This document shows, piece after piece, positions 6,288 to 11,680 of a stretch of 11,680 bases of DNA. Position numbers and translations under genes: made by a program. Position 1 is the stretch's first letter. Each line of letters starts with the position of its first letter. Source of the DNA: Planctomycetota bacterium (lineage in GTDB: Bacteria; Planctomycetota; MHYJ01; JACQXL01); NCBI GenBank assembly GCA_016208805.1, contig JACQXL010000120.1, forward strand, positions 668 to 12,347. The letters run 5' to 3'. The notes below the pieces were generated by a model that searched no databases, was not told the origin of the DNA, and worked only from the letters and a program-made list of their open reading frames with translations.

Positions 6288-8299
6288 TATTTCAAATCGC
6301 TCTCCCGGCAGATTCTGTTATTCGTAATCGCGCCGGACACCTCCTGGATATAGGCATAAAGACTGCGCCGGAGTGTTTCGGCGGTTGACGGCTGTTTAGA
6401 TTTGATATCGTTCCGCAAAAACGGGTCAACCCGGTAATCATATAAAGCAATGTCTTTTTCCAGGTCATTGAGCAATACAAACCGCTCGCTGAAGATGGCA
6501 TATTGCACGCCGTCGGTTACCACCGCATAATGGGAATTGATGTTGTCCAATAGTGAAGAACCCATAGATGAATGAACCGTGGAAATCTGCAGCAAATCCA
6601 GAATCGTGGGCATCATATCCACCTGTGCGCCAATCGTATCTATCCGCTGGGGTGCAATTATTCCAGGCCCGTATATCAACAGCGGGATGTGAAAATACGA
6701 ATGGAAGTTATTGCCTCTGGCATAATTAGTATGGTCGCCGGTGATGATAAAGATGGTATCTTTGAACCACGATTTATCTTTGGTCGTCTCAAAGAATCTC
6801 TGGAGGCTGTAATCCGAATAACGAATCACCCGCTGGAATCTGGTCTCGTTGGTGTATTTGGCAAATAGCGCCGCGCGGTGCGGCGGTATCTTGAACGGGT
6901 CGTGCGAGGTCAGCGAAAATACTATTGAGCAGAACGGCTTTTGGAAACCGTCTATCCGGCGCGCCACATCCAGGAAGAACTCCTCATCCCAGATGCCCCA
7001 GACCCCGTCCTGGGCCTGGGCCGTGATATTCGGATAATCCTCCTTGCCGTAATAATGCGTAAACCCGGCCAGTTTTGAATAGGCGTCAAAACCCATAGAG
7101 CCGGTCTTGGCGCCGTGAAGGAATGCCGTGGTGTATCCTTGTTTATGTAATATTGTGCCCAGCCCGAGGAAATTATTCAACTCGGTCTGCGCGCCTATCA
7201 TTGACCGGGGCGGGCTTTTGATAGAGGATGAAAAGAATCCGGGAATAGAAGTCAGAATGGATGTCGTGGCCACCACGGAGCGCTGGCCGTTGGCCAGGAA
7301 GTTGGTAAAAAGAATTCCTTCTTTTGCAATACTGTCAAAGAACGGCATAGCCGATGGCTGGGCGCCGCTCACGGAACCGACATAATCTGCCGTCCAACTC
7401 TCCATCACGAAGATGACCACATTTAACCGGCGCGGTTCGGCCGTGAAGGTTTTACGCCTGAGAAACGGATACTCCTCGTCAAGCATCTGCTCATTCTGCT
7501 GGCGGAGCATTATTTTCACCAACATCTTGGCCTCGCTCTCCGGCAGGAGTTTAATCTGTCCGGGATTTGCCTGCGAGATGCTTCTTAAGATGGTAAATGA
7601 GGAATTTAATGTAAGATACCCGACATCACGGTTGGACGAAAAGAAGGCGTGGGCCTGGCGGATGGGTCTGGATTGCAATCCGCCCCTTAAACCCAGCACT
7701 ATTAGCAGGATGATTCCAGCAAAACAGCCCACCTCACGCCAGAGATTAAACTGATAATTAATTAGACCGTCTATTTTTCTGAACAATCGCCAACTGGCAA
7801 ATACGAATACTCCCGCACAGATAATCAGGACAAATACCAGATAATAATATTCCAGCAGGGTCTCAGGCAGCATCCGGATGATATCCGGCAGGATGGTGTA
7901 AATCTCGTTCATCAGCCGGCGATGGATGGTCGGGTAATAGCCGTAATCCGCCAGGTTCAACGTGATAAATCCGAGGTTGAATACCCAGAATAATCCCAAT
8001 AGGACTGTCCGCACCCATTTTATCCGTGCCGGGTTGGTTGGAATATTGTAAATAACTATCAGCAGGCCGTTTATCATCAGCAGGGCCGAGATATCAAACC
8101 GCAGGCCATATATAAAGGCCTGGATTATGTCGCCGACCCCGGCATTGCGGAATGACTCGTGATTGGTCAGTAAAAACCCCAGCCGTAGTAATGTATACCA
8201 GATTAAGAGATACCCCAATGTCAGCGCCGTTATTTTGGTTTGCTTGGTAATGAATTGATAATATACCGTATTAAGAAAGTTAATAAATCTATCCTTCAT
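6287..8299 (-). CDS. Membrane sulfatase-family transferase (LTA synthase/OpgB-like phosphoglycerol or phosphoethanolamine transferase)
   Basis: The protein has 670 residues. About five N-terminal transmembrane segments (near 25-45, 64-85, 98-118, 150-170, 190-206) precede a large extracytoplasmic alkaline-phosphatase-superfamily domain from about residue 290, the layout of LtaS, OpgB/MdoB and related enzymes. Visible motifs are VVIFVMES (Glu300, metal), NGQRS (338-342, with Ser342 where the nucleophilic Thr/Ser of this family falls, followed by the usual ILTSIP), SHDPF (His466) and GDH (Asp521-His522, metal). These enzymes move phospho-head groups from lipids to envelope polymers or glycans; the acceptor cannot be read from the sequence. 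The ATG (8297-8299) overlaps the upstream phosphoesterase stop in an ATGA, so coupled translation is likely. A true arylsulfatase is unlikely because the C/S-x-P-x-R signature is absent and the membrane domain is present. Confidence 0.88.
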   Translation of the reverse strand: MKDRFINFLNTVYYQFITKQTKITALTLGYLLIWYTLLRLGFLLTNHESFRNAGVGDIIQAFIYGLRFDISALLMINGLLIVIYNIPTNPARIKWVRTVLLGLFWVFNLGFITLNLADYGYYPTIHRRLMNEIYTILPDIIRMLPETLLEYYYLVFVLIICAGVFVFASWRLFRKIDGLINYQFNLWREVGCFAGIILLIVLGLRGGLQSRPIRQAHAFFSSNRDVGYLTLNSSFTILRSISQANPGQIKLLPESEAKMLVKIMLRQQNEQMLDEEYPFLRRKTFTAEPRRLNVVIFVMESWTADYVGSVSGAQPSAMPFFDSIAKEGILFTNFLANGQRSVVATTSILTSIPGFFSSSIKSPPRSMIGAQTELNNFLGLGTILHKQGYTTAFLHGAKTGSMGFDAYSKLAGFTHYYGKEDYPNITAQAQDGVWGIWDEEFFLDVARRIDGFQKPFCSIVFSLTSHDPFKIPPHRAALFAKYTNETRFQRVIRYSDYSLQRFFETTKDKSWFKDTIFIITGDHTNYARGNNFHSYFHIPLLIYGPGIIAPQRIDTIGAQVDMMPTILDLLQISTVHSSMGSSLLDNINSHYAVVTDGVQYAIFSERFVLLNDLEKDIALYDYRVDPFLRNDIKSKQPSTAETLRRSLYAYIQEVSGAITNNRICRESDLK

Positions 8300-9213
8300 T
8301 TGTGCAAATTTGTGTAATCTGTGGCTATCGTCTCACCGACCGTCCACTTGGCGCCTTTTTCCGTATGCCAGGTCTGTAATTGTATGGTATCATTCCGGAC
8401 GGTGACCAGGCAGAAATGGTATCCGCGCGGTTTCCGGCCGGTTGAGTCGTACATATCCTGATAGCGCCAGTCTTCAATATCCTTAATATCTTTCAGGGTT
8501 GCGCCGCCGCCGCCCGTAACCACATAACTTATGCCGTTGACAAGGAACCGCTCATAGGTATGCGAATGGCCGGAAAAGACAAACTTTATCTTGGGTGACT
8601 TGGTAAATACCGGCACGAACTTCTGCTGGACCTCTTCAGACGGGCTGTGCGCCTCACAATTAGTATAGGGCGAATGATGGAAATATGCGAAAATAAACGA
8701 GATGGTATTATCGGCGTCATATCTGGTAATGGTTTCCAAGAGCCACTCGGACTGTTTCTGGGTTTCTTCTCTTGATAAATCAGCGAAGTTAGAATCAAGG
8801 GCTATAAAGGCCGAGTTAGAATATGTAAAACTATACCACTGCTGGTGGTTGGTTTCCGGGAAGCGGGCAAAATAATTAGCCAGGGCCTGTTTTCGGCCGC
8901 CGTTATAATCGTGGTTGCCCAGTGTCGGATAATAGGGAATCCTGCTGTCGCGCAACGGTTTAATCAATTTATCAAACCCGCGCCACTGGTCTTTGGCCGC
9001 GCCTTTATAAACCAAATCGCCCGTATTTAGCACAAAAGCCGGCTTAGACGCCGAGATTTTGTCGGTAATAGCCAGATGAACATTGGTCGGCGTATCGCTT
9101 TTGACCCTCGGGTCGCCCACCACCGCAAAGGTAAATGAAGTGGGAGTAATAGGTTCACTATAGACAATAGAAACCGATAGCAATAAGAATAATATGTAGA
9201 ATACTATTTTCAT
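8296..9213 (-). CDS. Secreted calcineurin-like metallophosphoesterase
   Basis: The protein has 305 residues and a typical signal peptide (MKIVFYILFLLLSVSIVYS, cleavage near 19-20), so it acts outside the cytoplasm. The motifs of the binuclear-metal phosphoesterase fold appear in order: GDPR (33-36, Asp34; the usual D-x-H/G is D-P-R here), GDLVY (65-69), GNHD (99-102), HH (179-180) and GHSHTYER (215-222). Together these are the metal ligands and active-site histidines of purple-acid-phosphatase-like enzymes. The substrate is unknown. The gene is the first of a two-gene minus-strand unit with the LTA-synthase-like transferase, which suggests a shared envelope phospho-substrate (inference). Its last residues (about IATDYTNLHK) are encoded within the short repeat at 8311-8326 and its flank. 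The start has a weak purine-rich RBS (AGAAG). Confidence 0.9.
   Translation of the reverse strand: MKIVFYILFLLLSVSIVYSEPITPTSFTFAVVGDPRVKSDTPTNVHLAITDKISASKPAFVLNTGDLVYKGAAKDQWRGFDKLIKPLRDSRIPYYPTLGNHDYNGGRKQALANYFARFPETNHQQWYSFTYSNSAFIALDSNFADLSREETQKQSEWLLETITRYDADNTISFIFAYFHHSPYTNCEAHSPSEEVQQKFVPVFTKSPKIKFVFSGHSHTYERFLVNGISYVVTGGGGATLKDIKDIEDWRYQDMYDSTGRKPRGYHFCLVTVRNDTIQLQTWHTEKGAKWTVGETIATDYTNLHK
8311..8326. repeat. Short dispersed repeat, copy 2, inside the phosphoesterase 3' end
   Basis: TGTGTAATCTGTGGCT differs at one position from 6272-6287. On the minus strand it reads AGCCACAGATTACACA and runs on into AATTTGCACAAATGA, so the repeat and its flank supply the last codons of the phosphoesterase. 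The overlapping stop/start (ATGA) with the transferase gene immediately follows. Confidence 0.5.
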
Positions 9214-9235
9214 TAATAAAATCTTCTGCTTTAGA

Positions 9236-9351
9236 AATGACGAATGTCTAATGCCGAATGACTAATTAATATCCCAATTCCCTAATGACGAAACTTTCGG
9301 CATTCGTCATTTATTTATTCTTTCGTCATTTGTATTTCGTCATTCGTCATT
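9236..9351. repeat. Heptanucleotide tandem repeat (AATGACG family) in inverted orientation
   Basis: Four consecutive 7-base units of the type AATGACG fill 9236-9263. The reverse-complement units (CGTCATT) fill much of 9296-9351, including CATTCGTCATT at 9301-9311 and 9341-9351. The left arm AATGACGAATG (9236-9246) pairs perfectly with 9301-9311, so the block can form a large stem-loop. It lies just upstream of the phosphoesterase start codon. Similar heptamer repeats, known as STRR elements in cyanobacteria, are intergenic; the relation here is by pattern only. Confidence 0.7.
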
Positions 9352-9354
9352 ATA
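9349..9354 (-). promoter_or_regulatory. Possible -10 box for the phosphoesterase/transferase unit
   Basis: On the minus strand this reads TATAAT, a perfect -10 hexamer, at the edge of the heptamer repeat. No good -35 was found at the normal distance; the nearest TGGACA is about 20 bases away. Promoter function is therefore uncertain. It would give a leader of about 130 bases containing the whole inverted heptamer repeat. Confidence 0.25.
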
Positions 9355-9399
9355 TGACCAGATATTTCTTCTGATGTCCACATTTTTCTTATCAGACTA

Positions 9400-9427
9400 T
9401 TGACAAGCCATTGTCTTTTAGTATTAT
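9400..9427 (+). promoter_or_regulatory. Sigma70-type promoter for the agmatinase gene
   Basis: A perfect TTGACA (9400-9405) is separated by 16 bases from TATTAT (9422-9427, five of six matches to TATAAT). Transcription would start near 9434 and give a leader of about 80 bases before the ATG at 9517. A small inverted repeat, TTAGGG (9427-9432) with CCCTAA (9441-9446), overlaps the expected start point and could be an operator or a 5' hairpin. Confidence 0.55.
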
Positions 9428-9516
9428 TAGGGGGTCTTTGCCCTAAAGGTGGTACAGCCGATTTTCCTTTAGGATGGACCATGACCTTTGACGCTTCGCT
9501 GTCTTTGTGGTGAAAA
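9428..9516 (+). other. Agmatinase leader region
   Basis: This holds the inverted repeat TTAGGG/CCCTAA and otherwise no recognisable riboswitch or gene. The end (GTCTTTGTGGTGAAAA, 9501-9516) resembles the 'CTTTGTGTCTTTGTGGTGAAA' intergenic repeat I recall from other bacteria (memory only). It places a weak GTGGTG-type sequence, not a clear Shine-Dalgarno, ahead of the ATG. The minus-strand frame through this region is judged not to be a gene. Confidence 0.35.
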
Positions 9517-10443
9517 ATGATGAAGAATATTAACTTCCTCGGTATCAAGCCGTATCCTTTGAATAAGGCGCGCTTTGTAATTCTGCCGCTTCCCTACGAC
9601 CAGACCGTCAGTTACGGCAGAGGCACGGCCAACGGCCCGCAGGCCATCCTGGAGGCATCCACCCAGGTAGAGTTATATGATGAGGAGTTAGGCCAAGAAA
9701 CCTGTCTTAAAGCGCCTGTTCATACGATACATAACAGCGGTCTTAACTTCGCGGCCTCGCCTGAAAGGTTTGCCAAATCGCTTGAAGATTATGCTAAAAA
9801 ACTATTAACCCAATCCGCAATCCACAATCCGCAATTCACATTTGTCGGCCTGGGCGGTGAGCACAGCGTTAGTTACCCGTTGATTAAGGCATATAAAGAA
9901 ACCCTTTATCCCAAATTATCTATTCTGCACCTTGACGCTCACTCGGATTTGAGGGACGAATATGCGGAGACGAATGTCGGGAAGGGCTCAAAATACAGCC
10001 ACGCCTGCGTGATGCGCCGGGTTCTTGACCTGAAACCTAAATCAATCGTCCAAGTCGGCATCCGAAACCTCACATCAAACTGCGTCCGGCTGATAAAACA
10101 AAACAAGGTAAAAACTTTCTTTGCCCATCATCTATCGCGCATCCCGAATCTCGCATCTCGCATCCTTGACACGATTGCTACAAACGATGTCTATCTCACC
10201 ATAGACCTTGATTGTTTTGACCCGTCGGTCGTGCCGGGTGTCGGCACGCCTGAGCCGGGCGGGCTGGGCTGGTATGAGGTTCTAAATATCCTGCGGCCGG
10301 TATTCAGGGCGAAAAACGTGGTCGGCATTGACGTGGTGGAACTCGCTCCGATTAAAGGGTCAAATATATCAGAATTCACCGCGGCCAAACTGATTTATAG
10401 GTTGATGGGGTATAAAATATCGCAGTCCACTAAAATTCCCTAA
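9517..10443 (+). CDS. speB: Agmatinase / arginase-family ureohydrolase
   Basis: The 308-residue protein carries the full set of manganese ligands of the arginase/agmatinase family: GGEHS (113-117, His116), LDAHSD (Asp140, His142, Asp144) and TIDLDCFDP (Asp230, Asp232), followed by VPGVGTPEPGG, which is typical of agmatinases. VVGIDVVELAP (about 269-279) and SEFTAAKLIYRLMGY complete the fold. Agmatinase hydrolyses agmatine to putrescine and urea in the cytoplasm, the second step from arginine to polyamines. GGEHS in place of GGDHS also occurs in some members. The alternative is another ureohydrolase such as formiminoglutamase or guanidinobutyrase, which is less likely. The start is ATG 9517 or 9520. 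No arginine decarboxylase is nearby. Two heptamer tandem repeats are embedded in the gene (residues about 98-108 and 208-217), between conserved motifs. Confidence 0.92.
   Translation: MMKNINFLGIKPYPLNKARFVILPLPYDQTVSYGRGTANGPQAILEASTQVELYDEELGQETCLKAPVHTIHNSGLNFAASPERFAKSLEDYAKKLLTQSAIHNPQFTFVGLGGEHSVSYPLIKAYKETLYPKLSILHLDAHSDLRDEYAETNVGKGSKYSHACVMRRVLDLKPKSIVQVGIRNLTSNCVRLIKQNKVKTFFAHHLSRIPNLASRILDTIATNDVYLTIDLDCFDPSVVPGVGTPEPGGLGWYEVLNILRPVFRAKNVVGIDVVELAPIKGSNISEFTAAKLIYRLMGYKISQSTKIP
9811..9838 (+). repeat. Intragenic heptamer tandem repeat (CAATCCG family) in agmatinase
   Basis: There are four consecutive 7-base units: CAATCCG, then CAATCCA, then CAATCCG, then CAATTCA. The 28 bases encode about residues 98-108 (around QSAIHNPQF), just before the conserved FVGLGGEHS strand. 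Because the tract keeps the frame, it is tolerated as a linker. Confidence 0.75.
10139..10166 (+). repeat. Intragenic heptamer tandem repeat (GCATCTC family) in agmatinase
   Basis: There are four consecutive 7-base units: GCATCCC, then GAATCTC, then GCATCTC, then GCATCCT. They encode about residues 208-217 (around RIPNLASRIL), in a surface-type segment before the TIDLDCFDP metal-binding strand. Confidence 0.7.
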
Positions 10444-10462
10444 TTGGGGAATGATGCTTTTT
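10435..10462 (+). terminator. Weak intrinsic terminator after agmatinase
   Basis: ATTCCC (10435-10440) pairs with GGGAAT (10447-10452). The stop codon lies in the loop, and five T residues follow at 10458-10462. The stem is short and the T run begins a few bases after it, so this is only a moderate candidate. Confidence 0.4.
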
Positions 10463-10599
10463 AATCCTTGTGAACCCTATCCCATCACAGTGGAATATAT
10501 GCTCTGCCTTCGGGGGTATAAGGAATTGCTCTACCCGTCTGGTCTGGCGGGCGCCATTTGACGGATACAAATTAATTATCTTTCCTCCAGGGAGATAGT
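10463..10599. other. Intergenic stretch with no recognised feature
   Basis: There are no convincing ORFs, RNA genes or long inverted repeats. It leads into the 22-bp array. Isolated TACCC-like words (for example near 10532) are out of phase with the array and are not counted. Confidence 0.4.
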
Positions 10600-10932
10600 T
10601 ACCCTCCCACATCCTCTAACCCACCCCCCGACAGAGGGTGAGATACCTACTATCACTGCGTTACCTGCCTACCACTACTCCCTTGCCCATCTACCCACAC
10701 TGGGTTACTTACCTACTGGCACTCCCGTGTCTACCTACTCACACTGGGTTAGCCACATTCTCTTACCCTCTAACATACCTACCGGCACGGGGGGTGCTAC
10801 CTGCCCACAACGGAGAACTTACCTACCACTACTTCCTGAGATACCTTCTGATACCCCATACCCTACCCAATTGCAGGAGAGTAGCCACATACTATCAGGG
10901 GGTATGCCACCGCCATCCTACCCCATGCCTAT
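10600..10932. repeat. Degenerate 22-bp direct-repeat array, about 16 units
   Basis: A heptamer of consensus TACCTAC (GTAGGTA on the other strand) starts at 10600, 10622, 10644, 10666, 10688, 10710, 10732, 10754, 10776, 10798, 10820 and 10842, each exactly 22 bases apart. After one 18-base step it continues at 10860, 10882, 10904 and 10926. Exact TACCTAC occurs at 10644, 10710, 10732, 10776 and 10820; most others differ by one to three bases. Within the better units the layout is TACCTAC, three variable bases, CACT (or TACT), then eight variable bases. The plus strand is rich in C and poor in G. Units are best in the centre and decay toward both ends. Conserved and variable parts alternate within a very short period, unlike a CRISPR. 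The period is not a multiple of three, so it is not a conserved protein repeat. Confidence 0.8.
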
Positions 10933-10955
10933 TTAGTCACAACTCATTATTTTAT

Positions 10956-10989
10956 AAAGGATTAGATACAAAAAGTATCTGTAACCTTT
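10956..10989. other. Hairpin downstream of the 22-bp array
   Basis: AGATAC (10964-10969) pairs with GTATCT (10975-10980) around an A5 loop. An outer stem AAAGG (10956-10960)/CCTTT (10985-10989) extends it across a small internal loop. It stands directly before the terminator-like hairpin at 11000-11029. Confidence 0.45.
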
Positions 10990-10999
10990 GTATTTATGG

Positions 11000-11040
11000 A
11001 TGGATGCTCCAGCCGGTAAAAGCATCCATTTTCTTTATTT
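11000..11040 (+). terminator. Rho-independent terminator-like hairpin
   Basis: ATGGATGCT (11000-11008) pairs perfectly over 9 bp with AGCATCCAT (11021-11029) around a 12-base loop, and is followed by a T-rich tract (TTTCTTTATTT). This is the best terminator candidate in the window. It would stop any transcript crossing the 22-bp array from the left, before the unknown gene. Confidence 0.6.
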
Positions 11041-11063
11041 TATAATTACAATAGTTATAATGA

Positions 11064-11680
11064 TATTATGGTTATCGGTTCATTAAGAATGGCAGATGGC
11101 GTATTGCCACAAAAAAGAAGGCGATTAATGTCGCTCTCTGGGCCACACTGCTGCGCCAGAAAAAAGCCGCCAAATCGTTACTTAAACCAGGATATAGTGA
11201 CAAAGAATATAAAAAAAGTATTGATGCCCATTCGCTCAGATATCTCTGCCAACTGGGCAATAGTTTAACGTTAACCTATGCCAAATATCCCAGGAAAAGC
11301 GTTGCGGAATTAGCCATCCTATTTCTATGCCCGACATCTAAACTTCACAAGAAATATCTTAAAGAATCTGATAAGATGACCGGCGCACCGGTCGTTATCT
11401 GCCATCCGGGCCAGGCCGGTCACTTCAGGTCGGAATTATATAACCAGATTGTTCACTGGGGTACACGGCTGGTTGAAAGCATTACGAGATTAAAAGATTT
11501 GCTGACTGAACCTCAACAGTATGCGGTGGAGATTGAAAAGCATACCCGAAAAATGGAGGAACAAATTGTCACGGCTAACCAGACACTCAATAGTTTGGTA
11601 GATGGTTTCCGGCTACCGGGTTTTACACCCTTTAAGAGCGACGGCGACTCCCATATTGACTTCATCCTGGAAAAACGGTT
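11064..11680 (+). CDS. Unknown protein, no clear start codon, 3' end beyond the window
   Basis: This frame is open for over 200 codons, from just after a TGA at 11061 to the end of the window, and its translation has ordinary protein-like composition. There is no ATG, GTG or TTG before the ATG at 11376, although coding character clearly begins earlier (AINVALWATLLRQKKAAKSLLKPGYSDKEY from about 11121). Possible explanations are an ATT start, a 5' truncation, or a one-base error in the A6 run at 11111-11116; one more A would join the ATG at 11068 to this frame. The product is basic at its N terminus. It has a hydrophobic AELAILFLC stretch and a likely helical or coiled-coil region (QYAVEIEKHTRKMEEQIVTA and following residues). 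No family was recognised. Confidence 0.65.

Noticed and set aside
9315..9548. Minus-strand 77-residue ORF
   Set aside because: It overlaps the agmatinase start, is made partly of heptamer repeat sequence, and has no RBS or recognised domain.
10612..10782. Integron attC sites suggested by CTCTAAC / GGGTTAG words in the array
   Set aside because: There are no paired core sites with the correct inner symmetry, and no integrase or cassette ORFs. The words occur as part of the 22-bp periodic sequence.
10600..10932. CRISPR array
   Set aside because: The repeat unit is only 22 bases, with about 11 partly conserved positions. CRISPRs have near-identical repeats of 23 or more bases with longer spacers. 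No cas gene is present.
11105..11120. Programmed -1 frameshift at the A6 run
   Set aside because: The run is not in the canonical X XXY YYZ phase for the frame of the ATG at 11068, and no downstream stimulatory structure was evident. A sequence error or alternative start is simpler.
11068..11268. 66-residue ORF starting at the ATG at 11068
   Set aside because: After the first 15 or so codons it is the +1 shadow of the better frame at 11064-11680. Only its start may be relevant if the A-run contains an error.

Overview
The window looks like chromosomal DNA of a free-living bacterium with moderate, roughly even base composition. It probably comes from an environmental genome. No rRNA, tRNA, integrase, transposase or CRISPR array was found. 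The mix of large secreted beta-propeller/FN3 proteins, housekeeping metabolism and many short dispersed repeats between genes would fit Planctomycetota or another environmental lineage, but this is inference and no marker in the window settles it.

Layout. (1) 1-4479, plus strand: the C-terminal end of an SBBP-repeat secreted protein, then a large secreted protein with four FN3-like modules followed by a 14-motif kelch-like region. That second gene is broken by a frameshift near 2200-2210, inside an abnormally short first kelch unit. (2) 4480-4704: an intergenic MITE-like inverted-repeat element. (3) 4705-6269, plus: a small membrane-anchored TPR protein overlapping purM (purine synthesis) by 4 bp. 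(4) 6287-9213, minus, convergent with purM: a secreted metallophosphoesterase overlapping, by 4 bp, a membrane alkaline-phosphatase-superfamily transferase of the LTA-synthase/OpgB type. The two look translationally coupled and act outside the cytoplasm, probably on phospho-substrates of the envelope. (5) 9214-9516: a divergent intergenic region with a heptanucleotide tandem repeat and a good sigma70-type promoter. (6) 9517-10443, plus: an agmatinase (SpeB-type ureohydrolase) that carries two heptanucleotide tandem repeats inside its reading frame. (7) 10444-11063: a gene-free stretch. Its core is a degenerate 22-bp direct-repeat array of about 16 units, followed by two hairpins, the second terminator-like. 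(8) 11064-11680, plus: an open frame without a recognisable start codon that runs off the window.

The most unusual features are the 22-bp array at 10600-10932, whose phase is nearly perfect although each unit is strongly diverged, and the recurrent heptamer repeats that occur both between genes and inside the agmatinase gene. No complete new enzymatic or defence system could be demonstrated from the sequence.
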